Shown one piece after another: positions 48,496-58,301 of a DNA stretch of 64,000 bases. The notes under the pieces are model-generated. The model was not told the origin of the DNA, made no database searches, and saw only the letters and a program-made list of their open reading frames with translations. The DNA lies in the NCBI GenBank assembly GCA_016703665.1, contig JADJBS010000006.1, positions 124,001-188,000 of the forward strand. Reading direction: 5' to 3'. Source of the DNA: Candidatus Defluviibacillus avedoerensis (GTDB taxonomy: Bacteria > Pseudomonadota > Gammaproteobacteria > Burkholderiales > Burkholderiaceae_C). Numbering within the stretch: the first letter of the stretch is position 1; each line of letters opens with the position of its first letter. The translations under genes were made by a program, and so were the position numbers.

Positions 48496-49526
48496 TGGTT
48501 CACCTCCTGCTGCCAGCGTGCCAGCAGGCGCGTGCGGGTCGCCGCAGCGCCGTATTTGACAAAGTCGTAGTTAATGAGCTTCATCTCGCTCGGCTTGGGC
48601 ATCATGGGATGTGAAGTGCCAGCCTTGAGGGCTGGAATTTGGTACGACTTGACATCCAGCCCGCTGTTTTGCGCAGGCAGAGTTAACGCCCATTCATAAA
48701 ACTTCTTGGCCGCTTCGGGGTGGCGTGCGCCCTTAACAAGGGACATTGAGCCAATCTCATAACCCGTGCCTTCACAGGGTACTGAAAACTTAAGCGGAAA
48801 GCCGCCACCCACGGCCTCACCGACCACATCTGCAATGAAGCTGACACCTACGGTGTTTTCACCACGCGCTGCATTCTTAAGGGGTGCCGAGCCACTGCGA
48901 GTGTATTGACTCACGTTTGGATGCAACTTCTTCAGGTAGGCAAACGCGGGTTCTTCACCCATGATCTGCACCAGTGTGGCAATCGCCGTGTAGGCCGTGC
49001 CCGAACTGGCCGGGTTGGCCATCTGGATCTCACCCTTGAACTCGGGTTTGAGCAGATCAGCCCAGCACTGGGGCGCGGTGATTTTTTTGCGTGCGACCAG
49101 TTCGGTGTTGTAGCTGAACCCCAGGGGACCAAGATAAATGCCCACAGTTTGGTAGTTGGCTGCTTTGGCCTGAGCTTGGGCCCAGTCGTGAAGCTGCGAT
49201 AGCTTGTCGGATTTGTAATCGGCCAGCAAGCCTATCTCCGCCGCTTGAAGATGTGGATCGCCCGTGCCACCAAACCAGAGGTCGGTCTTGGGATTGGCCT
49301 TTTCAGCCGCAATTTGGGCCAGCACCTCGTTCGTGCTTTTGGTGGCCAGGGTGACAGCATTGCCAGTCTGCTTGGTGTAGAGCTTGGCCAGATGATTGCA
49401 CCAATCCACACCTGCGCTACACAGCACGTTAAGCGGACCCGCATCTGGAGTCTGCCCTCGCGCCGGGGTGACGACAGTCGCGCCCAAAGCAGACACGGTC
49501 AACAAAGCAGCCAAAGACAAACGCAT
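48492..49526 (-). CDS. extracellular solute-binding protein, AfuA/FutA-like
   Basis: A 344-residue periplasmic binding protein with a signal peptide (MRLSLAALLTVSALGATV...ARG). The mature domain has LYTKQTGNAVTL, DLWFGGTGDPH and GFSYNTELV, typical of family 1 Fe3+/polyamine-type ABC receptors. ATG 49526 is chosen over an upstream start at 49577. No permease or ATPase gene is adjacent, so it is an orphan receptor paired with the PIG-L deacetylase. Iron is only a guess. Confidence 0.85.
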   Translation of the reverse strand: MRLSLAALLTVSALGATVVTPARGQTPDAGPLNVLCSAGVDWCNHLAKLYTKQTGNAVTLATKSTNEVLAQIAAEKANPKTDLWFGGTGDPHLQAAEIGLLADYKSDKLSQLHDWAQAQAKAANYQTVGIYLGPLGFSYNTELVARKKITAPQCWADLLKPEFKGEIQMANPASSGTAYTAIATLVQIMGEEPAFAYLKKLHPNVSQYTRSGSAPLKNAARGENTVGVSFIADVVGEAVGGGFPLKFSVPCEGTGYEIGSMSLVKGARHPEAAKKFYEWALTLPAQNSGLDVKSYQIPALKAGTSHPMMPKPSEMKLINYDFVKYGAAATRTRLLARWQQEVNQ

Positions 49527-49582
49527 GGGGTGGACTCCTGCCAATGAAAGGCTCATTCTAAAGAGCCGCCCTTGCAAAGTAC

Positions 49583-49981
49583 CTACCGTTTACCCTGGAT
49601 ATAACGCCACTCTTGCGTGCGGCCAGCGTAGCCATAGGCTTCGGCCTTGACGTCGTGCACAAAGATGTAGCTGGTGGGGTGCAGCTTGCCCAGCAAGTCC
49701 TCAAACGCCACAAAGCATTCGGCAATGTACTGGGCTTTTTCGTCTTTGGTATTGGTGCTGTCCGTCACTTTGATGTCAAAGTAAACGCTATTCTGTCCCA
49801 ACGTTGTCAGGGTTTGGCCACCGATGCTCCAGGCGTCTGGCGAGACAAAGTCAATGCTGATCGCGGTGACGCTGCGCTGCTTTCTCAAGATGCGCTCGGT
49901 GTGCGCCAGCAACAGCTCTGTCGCCGCCTGGCTCAGTTCTGCACTGTAGGGCTGGCTGATTTTCAGATTCAAGTAAGGCAT
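49583..49981 (-). CDS. tautomerase-superfamily protein
   Basis: A 132-residue protein beginning Met-Pro (MPYLNLKISQPYS), with the catalytic N-terminal proline of the 4-oxalocrotonate-tautomerase/MIF superfamily. Its C-terminus has FVHDVKAEAYGYAGRTQEWR. The start overlaps the stop of the small ORF upstream (49969-49981). Substrate unknown; one of two tautomerase-like genes in this window, with little sequence similarity between them. Confidence 0.8.
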   Translation of the reverse strand: MPYLNLKISQPYSAELSQAATELLLAHTERILRKQRSVTAISIDFVSPDAWSIGGQTLTTLGQNSVYFDIKVTDSTNTKDEKAQYIAECFVAFEDLLGKLHPTSYIFVHDVKAEAYGYAGRTQEWRYIQGKR

Positions 49982-50187
49982 GGAGGGGTCCTTGGGGTCG
50001 ATGTGGTGGGGGTGCCAGCGCTGGGCTCAGTCATGCGATCGCGCAGACCATGCACCGCACGCAAGCACCAGCGCCAAAGTCGAGCGCCCCAGGCGGTCAT
50101 AGCTTCCCGGCGCATTTGCGCGGCTCGGACCTTGGCCTCATCCATCAAGGCATTGAATTCGGCGGGGCTGTAAGGGCGACGGTTCAT
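49969..50187 (-). CDS. small conserved-looking protein, 72 aa
   Basis: A 72-residue protein beginning MNRRPYSPAEFNALMDEAKV with an amphipathic Arg/Ala-rich helix (AAQMRREAMTAWGARLWRW) and a Thr/Pro-rich tail. GAGC lies upstream of ATG 50187. It overlaps the tautomerase start by 13 bp, indicating coupled translation. No family recognised; it may interact with membrane or nucleic acid through the basic helix, but that is only inference. Divergent from lysR at 50336. Confidence 0.65.
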   Translation of the reverse strand: MNRRPYSPAEFNALMDEAKVRAAQMRREAMTAWGARLWRWCLRAVHGLRDRMTEPSAGTPTTSTPRTPPCLT

Positions 50188-50335
50188 GGTTTGCTCCTGC
50201 TGCTTTCCAAACACTGGAAAGGTGAAGAGACTGTAAAAATATCGGCCCCTCGGCGAAACCCCTTGCCGTGAACAACCGTCTTGCATCCACTGCAAAGGCA
50301 GATCAAGCGCAAATGCGGCACACTCTGACCCGACC

Positions 50336-51286
50336 ATGCCAAACCCCTCGCCTGCCAACCTTGCATTGCTGCCTGCTGATCTGAGCCTGGACGATTTGCG
50401 TCTGTTCTGCCGTGTGGCGCGCCTGGGCACTTTGTCTGCCGTGGCGCGCGAGCGCAATGTGCCGGTCAGCCAGATATCACGCATGCTACAACGCATTGAG
50501 GCGGCCTACGGTGTGCGCCTGGTGCACCGCAGCACGCACGGTCTGTCCCTCACGCCGGAGGGCGAGCGCTTCCATGAATCAGCGGAGCGGGTGGTACTGG
50601 AACTGGAGTCACTGGGCGACGACTTGCACGGCTTTCAGCAAACCGTGTCTGGCCTGGTACGCGTGGCGGCCAGCGCCAGCGTGGCTGAGCTGGTCATCGT
50701 GCCCAGCCTGGCCAGCCTGATGGCAAGACACCCTGCCCTGCGCATTGATTTGCGGGTGAATGACCAGGTGGTTGACATGGCCCACGAGGGCATTGACATT
50801 GCCATCCGCACCGGTGAGCCGACCAGCGACCAGTGGGTGATGCGCCGCCTGGGCTACCTGAACCGCCGTTTGTACGCCAGCCCGGCCTATTTGAAACACC
50901 ACGGCACACCTGACAGCGTGCAGGCGCTGGATGCACACCGCCTGATCATGCACAGCGTACAACCGCACCTGAACCGTTGGACGCTGAACAACGGGGCCGA
51001 CGCGCACCACTTGCATGCCAGTGGCCCACTGATGACTGACAGCTCGGCCACCCTGGTCGCCATGGCCTTGGCAGGGCTGGGCATTGCCCGTGTGCCATCT
51101 GTTGTCGGCCAGCCATTGGTAGCCCTAGGCCAGTTGTGCGAGGTGTTGCCCCCATGGAGCGACCATGAAAGCATCGCCGTCAGTGCGGTGATGCTAGCCC
51201 AGCGCCACCGCCTGCCCAAGGTGCGTGCCTGTGTGGACCATTGGGTGCAGTGGTTTGCCCAGCTCAGCGACAATCCAGACTCATGA
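50336..51286 (+). CDS. LysR-family transcriptional regulator
   Basis: A 316-residue regulator: winged HTH at about 15-75 (LDDLRLFCRVARLGTLSAVA, then ISRMLQRIEAAYGVRLVHRS), and a LysR substrate-binding domain (VRVAASASVAELVIVPSL, DIAIRTGEP). It is divergent from the 72-aa ORF/tautomerase pair, the usual arrangement for control of the neighbouring operon. Its stop overlaps the pgpA start (ATGA). Confidence 0.92.
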   Translation: MPNPSPANLALLPADLSLDDLRLFCRVARLGTLSAVARERNVPVSQISRMLQRIEAAYGVRLVHRSTHGLSLTPEGERFHESAERVVLELESLGDDLHGFQQTVSGLVRVAASASVAELVIVPSLASLMARHPALRIDLRVNDQVVDMAHEGIDIAIRTGEPTSDQWVMRRLGYLNRRLYASPAYLKHHGTPDSVQALDAHRLIMHSVQPHLNRWTLNNGADAHHLHASGPLMTDSSATLVAMALAGLGIARVPSVVGQPLVALGQLCEVLPPWSDHESIAVSAVMLAQRHRLPKVRACVDHWVQWFAQLSDNPDS

Positions 51287-51894
51287 ATTCCCACCTCAAA
51301 GACAACGACATCATTGACTTGACACCGGTGGACGGCGTGTACGTCGCCAAGACCACCACAGGCGCGGCCTCTGACAGAGCGAGCACAGACGCTCCCCTGC
51401 TGCCCACCCGCCCCAACATGGCCTTCATGCTGCGCCACCCGGCGCACATGGTCGCACTGGGGTTTGGCTCAGGCCTGGCACCGTTTGCGCCCGGCACCTT
51501 TGGCACGCTGTGGGGTTGGGTGGCGTTCTCGTTTTTACAAAACTGGTTGAACCCGTTTCAGATGGGCATGTTGATCGCCGCAAGCATTGTGGTGGGCTGG
51601 TGGGCTTGCACGCTCACCGCCCGCCACATGGGCGTGATGGACCCAGGCAGCATCGTTTGGGACCAGATCGTGGCGATCTGGCTGATCTTGTGGCTGGTCA
51701 CACCCACCACCGGCTGGGGCGAGTTTGGCGCGTTCTTGCTGTTCCGCTACTTCGACGCAGCCAAACCCGGCCCGGTGCGCTGGGCCGACCAGCTCTTCAA
51801 AGGCTTTGGTTGGCGCGGCGGCTGGGGCATTGTGTTTGACGACGTGGTGGCAGCGTTTTGCACGCTGCTGGTGATCGCAGTATGGCGCTGGTAA
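51283..51894 (+). CDS. pgpA: phosphatidylglycerophosphatase A
   Basis: A 203-residue membrane phosphatase producing phosphatidylglycerol. The PgpA domain begins at about 45 (LGFGSGLAPFAPGTFGTLWG), with DPGSIVWDQIVAIW and GGWGIVFDDVVAAF containing the conserved Asp residues. The N-terminal 40 residues are a variable extension. ATG 51283 overlaps the lysR stop. Usually next to thiL. Confidence 0.93.
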   Translation: MNSHLKDNDIIDLTPVDGVYVAKTTTGAASDRASTDAPLLPTRPNMAFMLRHPAHMVALGFGSGLAPFAPGTFGTLWGWVAFSFLQNWLNPFQMGMLIAASIVVGWWACTLTARHMGVMDPGSIVWDQIVAIWLILWLVTPTTGWGEFGAFLLFRYFDAAKPGPVRWADQLFKGFGWRGGWGIVFDDVVAAFCTLLVIAVWRW

Positions 51895-51903
51895 TGCGGA
51901 TAC

Positions 51904-51965
51904 TGCATTTTGATAGCAAACAATGTCTGCCCTGTATGCCCAAGAGGCCCATCAAATACAGAAAA
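51904..51965. repeat. AT-rich dispersed-repeat-like sequence
   Basis: TTTTGATAGC followed by a GC-richer half with GCCCAAGAGGCCCATCAAATA, lying in the pgpA-purC spacer. A similar arrangement (TTTGATAGC ... GCAGCCCTAAAATAGG) occurs at the 3' end of cca (8239-8298), and the thiL and cca internal copies share the first part. I recall such elements in Comamonadaceae; membership is not verified. Confidence 0.4.
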
Positions 51966-51974
51966 CGACTGCCG

Positions 51975-52853
51975 TCAGCCCATCAGTCTTGTCAAAGCTT
52001 CCTGGTATTTGCCCGCTGTCTTGGCAATGATTTCCGCAGGCAATGTTGGCGCAGGGGGTGTTTTGTTCCACACTTGCACCTCCAACCAGTCCCGCAAGAA
52101 CTGCTTGTCATAGCTGGGCGGGTTGCTGCCTTGCACATACCCTTCAACCGGCCAATAGCGGGATGAATCGGGCGTCAAGACTTCGTCCATCAACACCAGT
52201 TCACCGTTAGGCGCCAAGCCGAACTCAAACTTGGTATCCGCAATGATGATTCCCTTCTTCAAGGCAATCTCTGCCGCCGCGCTGTACAGCTGAATGCTGA
52301 TGTCACGGATCTTGTCGGCCAGTACCGGGCCAATCATCTTCTCGACCTGCGCAAAGCTGATGTTCTCGTCATGCTCGCCTACTTCGGCCTTAGCTGCGGG
52401 GGTGAAGATGGGGCTGGGTAACTTGCTGGCATTTGTCAGGCCTTCGGGCAAGGGCACACCGCAGACGGAGCGGCTCTCCTGGTACTCCTTCCAGCCGCTG
52501 CCTGCCAGATAACCGCGGACCACCGCTTCCACTGGAATGGGTTTCAAGCGTTTGACGAGCATCGAGCGACCTATAACCTGGGCCACTTCGTCGGGTACCA
52601 CTGCGCTCTCCGGCATATCGCTGGTCAGGTGATTGGGGCAAATGTGCTTGAGCTGATCAAACCAGAACAGCGCCATTTGCGTCAACAACACGCCTTTGCC
52701 AGGAATGGGCTCACCCATGATCACGTCAAACGCGCTGATGCGGTCGCTTGCCACCATCAGGATGCGGTCGTCGCCAACAGCGTAGTTATCTCGGACTTTG
52801 CCCCGCGCCAGCAGGGGAAGGGAATGGATGCTTGAGGTATGAAGAGCGTTCAT
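51975..52853 (-). CDS. purC: phosphoribosylaminoimidazole-succinocarboxamide synthase
   Basis: A 292-residue ATP-dependent ligase adding aspartate to CAIR in purine synthesis. GKVRDNYAVGDD, DRISAFDVIMGEPIPGKG, EAVVRGYLAGSGW and DTKFEFG are diagnostic. ATG 52853 is chosen over one at 52886, which would extend into the fba terminator. Last gene of the leftward pyk-fba-purC series, but separated from fba by a terminator. Confidence 0.96.
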   Translation of the reverse strand: MNALHTSSIHSLPLLARGKVRDNYAVGDDRILMVASDRISAFDVIMGEPIPGKGVLLTQMALFWFDQLKHICPNHLTSDMPESAVVPDEVAQVIGRSMLVKRLKPIPVEAVVRGYLAGSGWKEYQESRSVCGVPLPEGLTNASKLPSPIFTPAAKAEVGEHDENISFAQVEKMIGPVLADKIRDISIQLYSAAAEIALKKGIIIADTKFEFGLAPNGELVLMDEVLTPDSSRYWPVEGYVQGSNPPSYDKQFLRDWLEVQVWNKTPPAPTLPAEIIAKTAGKYQEALTRLMG

Positions 52854-52884
52854 AAACTGAGGTTCTGATCGGTACGCGGAAAAC

Positions 52885-52918
52885 AAAAAAGGCTACCTCC
52901 ACCGAAGTGAAAGCAGCC
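52885..52918 (-). terminator. fba intrinsic terminator
   Basis: Minus strand: a 12-bp stem (52907-52918 with 52891-52902, including G-T pairs) closed by a TTCG tetraloop, followed by TTTTTT (52885-52890). It lies 42 bp after the fba stop and just before the purC start, so purC must have its own promoter or depend on read-through. Confidence 0.85.
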
Positions 52919-52960
52919 CCGTTTGCTCAATCCTGGAATTTCAACCCGGATGATGATCGC

Positions 52961-54025
<1,065 letters not shown>

Positions 54026-54103
54026 GGTGCAAATCCTTGCGTTGAGTTTTGGTAACCAGTTTGTAACTGGCGCAATTTTAGCCCTGTGGCACTGGGGTTT
54101 TCC

Positions 54104-55549
54104 TTACTCTGCCCTGCAAATCTTGAGCATGTTGGTACCACCTGGCGCGCCCATGGGCTCGCCGCAGGTGATGGCATACACATCGCCGCTTTTCACGATA
54201 CCGCGCTTACGCAAGTAGTGCTCGGCCTGGGTCAGTGCGGAATCGCGGTCGCTGCTGGTGGTCATCAGCAGGGGGCGCACATTGCGGTAAATAGCCATTT
54301 TGCGCTGGGTAGCGATGCGCGGGGTTAGAGCGTAAATGGGTACGTGGATACGGTGGCGGCTCATCCACAAAGGCGTACTGCCGCTGTCAGTCAGGGCAAC
54401 AATGGCTTTGGCATTCAGGTGGTGGGCCGTGAACAGCGCACCAATGGCGATCGTCTGGTCGATGCGGGTGAATGTTTTGCCTGTGAAGTCTGCGTCCAGT
54501 TCCACATCTTCTGCATCCTCGGCGGCTTCGCAAATCCTGCTCATTTCCTGGATGGTTTCCAGTGGGAACTTGCCGGAGGCCGTTTCGGCACTCAGCATCA
54601 CGGCGTCGGTGCCGTCCAGCACGGCATTGGCCACATCGCTTACCTCTGCCCGGGTAGGTACGGGGGCGGTAATCATGCTTTCCATCATCTGAGTGGCCGT
54701 GATGGCAAATTTGTCCATCGCACGGGCCATCTTGATCATGCGCTTTTGCAGGGCGGGCACTGCGGCATTACCCACTTCCACAGCCAGATCGCCACGCGCC
54801 ACCATGATGCCGTCGCTGGCCTTGAGGATGGCTTCCAGGTGTGGAATGGCTTCAGCGCGTTCGATCTTGGCGATCAGCCCGGGCTTGTGCTTGAACTCGG
54901 CGCCGGCCACATTGCAAAGCTGACGTGCCATTTCCATGTCGGTCGCATTCTTGGGAAAGCTCACGGCCACGTAATCGGCCTGGAAACTCATCGCGGTCTT
55001 GATGTCTTCCATGTCCTTGGCGGTCAGCGCAGGGGCAGTCAGGCCGCCGCCCTTTTTGTTGATTCCCTTATTGTTAGACAACTCGCCACCCAGGTTGACC
55101 GTGGTGTGCACGGCCTCGCCAATGACCGCATCGACGGTCAGCTGGATCAAGCCGTCATTGAGAAGCAGCACATCACCGGGCTTGACGTCCTGCGGCAGTT
55201 CCTTGTAGTCCAGACCGACTGCATGCACATCGCCAAGGGCGGTGCGTTCGCCATCCAGCACGAATTTGGCACCGGGCTCCAGAAAGACCTTGCCGTCTTC
55301 AAACTTGCCAACACGGATCTTGGGGCCTTGGAGATCGGCCATGATGGCTACCTCGCGCCCTGCGCGCCGGGCAGCTTCACGCACCATGGTGGCGCGGTTG
55401 ATGTGGTCCTGTGCTGTGCCGTGGCTGAAGTTCAGGCGCACCACACTGACCTTAGCTGCTATCATTTTTTCCAGCAAGTCAATGTCGCTGGACGCGGGAC
55501 CAAGGGTGGCCACGATCTTGGTGGCATGGCGCGGGGTTGGAGTCTCCAT
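54104..55549 (-). CDS. pyk: pyruvate kinase
   Basis: A 481-residue glycolytic kinase making pyruvate and ATP. TKIVATLGPASSD, RLNFSHG, MADLQGPKIRVG, IMVARGDLAVE and ATQMMESMI carry the substrate, Mg and K+ sites. ATG 55549 (METPTPRH) is the best start; further in-frame ATGs upstream encode non-conserved residues. It is followed by fba and preceded by ackA. Confidence 0.96.
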   Translation of the reverse strand: METPTPRHATKIVATLGPASSDIDLLEKMIAAKVSVVRLNFSHGTAQDHINRATMVREAARRAGREVAIMADLQGPKIRVGKFEDGKVFLEPGAKFVLDGERTALGDVHAVGLDYKELPQDVKPGDVLLLNDGLIQLTVDAVIGEAVHTTVNLGGELSNNKGINKKGGGLTAPALTAKDMEDIKTAMSFQADYVAVSFPKNATDMEMARQLCNVAGAEFKHKPGLIAKIERAEAIPHLEAILKASDGIMVARGDLAVEVGNAAVPALQKRMIKMARAMDKFAITATQMMESMITAPVPTRAEVSDVANAVLDGTDAVMLSAETASGKFPLETIQEMSRICEAAEDAEDVELDADFTGKTFTRIDQTIAIGALFTAHHLNAKAIVALTDSGSTPLWMSRHRIHVPIYALTPRIATQRKMAIYRNVRPLLMTTSSDRDSALTQAEHYLRKRGIVKSGDVYAITCGEPMGAPGGTNMLKICRAE

Positions 55550-55629
55550 GGATACTTTCTGGTCTGACTTTGCAAAGGCCACCATTGTGGCAGCGAAGTC
55601 AAGGCCCCAGGTACATGGAGGTAACGAAA

Positions 55630-56817
55630 CTATTCCGGCGTGACCAGCTTGGCAGCATCCATGGCCGCAACGAGTCCCTCGTCCGTCGGTACAACCCATA
55701 CTTCCACCTTGCTTCCAGGCGTATGAATCGCGGTGACGGTCTCACCCGTGGCGGCGTCGTTGGCGAGTGGATCGATCTGGACACCTAACCATGCCAGTTG
55801 TGAACATAGCTGGGCACGCAGCACCGCATCGTGTTCGCCAATGCCGCCGCTGAAGGCAATCACATCCAGGCCAGCCAAGCAGGCGATCATGGCGCCGGAT
55901 TCGCGCAGCACGCGGTAGGTGAAGAGGTCAATTGCTTTTTTGGCTTGCGCACTGCTGCTGCTTCGCAAGCTGCGCATGTCAGCGGAGATACCTGACACGC
56001 CCAGCAGACCGCTTTGCTTGTACAAGAGCGTCTGGATGCGTTTGTGATCCCAACCTTGCTCCATTAAATAGAGCATTACACCCGCATCCAGACTGCCTGA
56101 ACGGGTTCCCATCATCAATCCATCGAGCGCAGAGAAGCCCATTGAGGTGGTGCAGCTCTTGCCATTCAGCGCGCCGCACAGGCTGGCACCGTTGCCCAGG
56201 TGCGCCATCAGCACGCGGCCATTGGCACGGAGGCTGTGGGCCTGCAGACGCATCATGATGTACTGGTAAGACAGGCCGTGAAAACCGTAGCGGCGCACCC
56301 CCTGATCCGTGACCTCAGCGGGTAAGGCAAAGGCTTGGGCCAATTCAGGCAGGGTCGCATGAAATGCCGTGTCAAAGCAGGCCACTTGGGGCACACCGGC
56401 AAAAGCCTTGCTGAACGCACGAATGCCTTCCAGGTTGTGCGGCTGGTGCAAGGGTGCAAGAGAATTGAAGCGCGTCAGCTGCGCCAGGATGTCGTCTGTC
56501 ACCACCACGCTGGCCGAGAACAGCTCGCCACCATGCACCACACGGTGTGCCACGGCTTCGATAGCTGGCAATCCGGGCAAGGTTTGAAGAAGCTGGCGCA
56601 GCTGTGACAACGCTTGTGCAAACGGGTCGGTCTGCGCGTTTGGCAAGGCCTGGCTTTGCTTGGCACCGTTCAACGTCCAGTCCATGACGGGCGAGCCACC
56701 GGGCTCCAAGCCCTGGATGTTGCCGCTCAGGATACTGGCCTGCGCCTGACCTTGATGAGTTGGATGCAAGGAGAACTTGAGCGTAGACGAGCCCGCGTTG
56801 ACAGACAAAATGGCCAT
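55630..56817 (-). CDS. ackA: acetate kinase
   Basis: A 395-residue kinase interconverting acetyl-phosphate + ADP and acetate + ATP. The phosphate loop SVNAGSSTLKFSL, RVVHGG and RYGFHG, with the acetyl pocket and ALDGLMMGTRSG present, are diagnostic. Starts 14 bp after the MaoC-Pta fusion gene; the two encode a complete Pta-Ack path. Confidence 0.95.
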   Translation of the reverse strand: MAILSVNAGSSTLKFSLHPTHQGQAQASILSGNIQGLEPGGSPVMDWTLNGAKQSQALPNAQTDPFAQALSQLRQLLQTLPGLPAIEAVAHRVVHGGELFSASVVVTDDILAQLTRFNSLAPLHQPHNLEGIRAFSKAFAGVPQVACFDTAFHATLPELAQAFALPAEVTDQGVRRYGFHGLSYQYIMMRLQAHSLRANGRVLMAHLGNGASLCGALNGKSCTTSMGFSALDGLMMGTRSGSLDAGVMLYLMEQGWDHKRIQTLLYKQSGLLGVSGISADMRSLRSSSSAQAKKAIDLFTYRVLRESGAMIACLAGLDVIAFSGGIGEHDAVLRAQLCSQLAWLGVQIDPLANDAATGETVTAIHTPGSKVEVWVVPTDEGLVAAMDAAKLVTPE

Positions 56818-56831
56818 GCGTGTGCTCCGGA

Positions 56832-58259
56832 TCAGCTCTTCCAGGTTGCGCGGGGGTGGTCACGGCGGGCATTGTGTGCCACCACCACGGCCAGCAAGGC
56901 CGACGCCACGCGAGACATGGGGCCGTCCGCACGGCTTGTCAGCGCAATCGGCACACGTGCGCCCAGTACCAGGCCAGAACCCGTGGCACCTGCCAAGTAT
57001 TCCAGCTGTTTGGCCAGCATGTTGCCGGATTCCAGATCAGGCACAGCCAGGATGTCAGCGTCACCAGCTACGTTGGATGTGATGTTCTTCACCAGTGCTG
57101 CATGGGCGGAGATGGCATTGTCAAAGGCCAGCGGGCCGTCCAGCAAGCCGCCCTTGATCTGACCGCGGTCTGCCATCTTGCACAGCGCTGCAGCGTCCAG
57201 GGTGGACGGGATACTGGGGTTGACCGTCTCAACCGCCGACAAAATAGCCACCTTGGGGCAAGCCACGCCCATGGTGCGAGCGAAGTCGATGGCGTTCTGG
57301 ATGATGTCTACCTTCTCAGCCAGCGTGGGCTGGATGTTGAGGGCTGCATCGGTGATCAACAAAGGCTTGTCGTACAGCGGCACGTCAAAGCGGAACACAT
57401 GCGACATACGGCGTCCTGTGCGCAGCTCAGGCCGGGCCAGCACGGCGTGAATCAGCTCGTCGGTGTGCAGGCTGCCCTTCATGATGATTTCTACGTCACC
57501 ACTGGACGCCAGTTCGGCAGCCTTTTGTGCGGCGGCGTGGCTGTGCGGCACAGAGATGATCTCAGCCTTGCTCAGGTCGATGTCGTTCTCAGAAGCCAGG
57601 TGGCGAATGCGCACCTCGGGACCAATCAGTACCGGGATGATAAGGCCGTGGGCCGCAGCATCCATAGCACCGCTAAGAGATTCAATATCGCAAGGGTGAA
57701 CCACGGCGCAACGCACGGCTTCCATGCCTTCGGCCAGAGCCAGCAAGTCCTTGAAGCGCGCCTGAGGATCAAACAGCTGGATCTGGGGCGCGTCCACCTT
57801 GGGTAGGCGAACCTTCTTGGTAGGAGCCAGCACCTTGGCTGTGCCGTACAAAACCTTATGCCCCTTCTGGTTGGTAACTTGGCAATCCAGATCCACGCGT
57901 TTCTTCTCATCGTCCTTGTTCAGCACAGTCGCCATCACTGTCAGCGTGTCGCCAATGCGCACAGGCTTGGTAAAGTGCAGGTTCTGCTCCATGTAAATGG
58001 TGCCGGGGCCAGGGAATTGTGTGCCCAGCAATGCAGAAATCAGCGCGCCTCCCCACATGCCGTGCGCAATCACGCCATGAAATGCGGTGTCGTTGGCATA
58101 TTCAGCGTTCAGGTGGGCGGGATTGGTGTCGCCCGACACTGCTGCAAACGCCTGGATGTCTGCCTCAGTCAAGGTGCGTATCAAACGGGCACTCTGCCCC
58201 ACACTCAGCTCGTCATACGTGACGTTTTCAATCCATTCAATGTCTGCGGTCGAATTCAT
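56832..58259 (-). CDS. bifunctional enoyl-CoA hydratase (MaoC) / phosphate acyltransferase (Pta/Ptb)
   Basis: A 475-residue fusion. Residues about 15-150 are a MaoC hotdog domain with the hydratase motif DTNPAHLNAEYA...HGMWGGAL, as in PhaJ-type (R)-specific enoyl-CoA hydratases. Residues about 165-475 are a phosphate acetyl/butyryl transferase (KGSLHTDELIHAVL, DAALNIQPTL, GPLAFDNAIS, GDADILAVPDLESGNM). It would link acyl-CoA to acyl-phosphate and hydrate enoyl-CoA. 42 bp before it lies fabI; ackA follows by 14 bp. Confidence 0.92.
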   Translation of the reverse strand: MNSTADIEWIENVTYDELSVGQSARLIRTLTEADIQAFAAVSGDTNPAHLNAEYANDTAFHGVIAHGMWGGALISALLGTQFPGPGTIYMEQNLHFTKPVRIGDTLTVMATVLNKDDEKKRVDLDCQVTNQKGHKVLYGTAKVLAPTKKVRLPKVDAPQIQLFDPQARFKDLLALAEGMEAVRCAVVHPCDIESLSGAMDAAAHGLIIPVLIGPEVRIRHLASENDIDLSKAEIISVPHSHAAAQKAAELASSGDVEIIMKGSLHTDELIHAVLARPELRTGRRMSHVFRFDVPLYDKPLLITDAALNIQPTLAEKVDIIQNAIDFARTMGVACPKVAILSAVETVNPSIPSTLDAAALCKMADRGQIKGGLLDGPLAFDNAISAHAALVKNITSNVAGDADILAVPDLESGNMLAKQLEYLAGATGSGLVLGARVPIALTSRADGPMSRVASALLAVVVAHNARRDHPRATWKS

Positions 58260-58301
58260 GGCGCTTGGTCCTTCGTGAAAATTAAATCTGGGTGGCGGCG
58301 C

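Noticed and set aside
54344..55567. A 407-codon plus-strand ORF opposite pyk
   Set aside because: Antisense shadow of pyruvate kinase with His/Gly-rich non-domain sequence.
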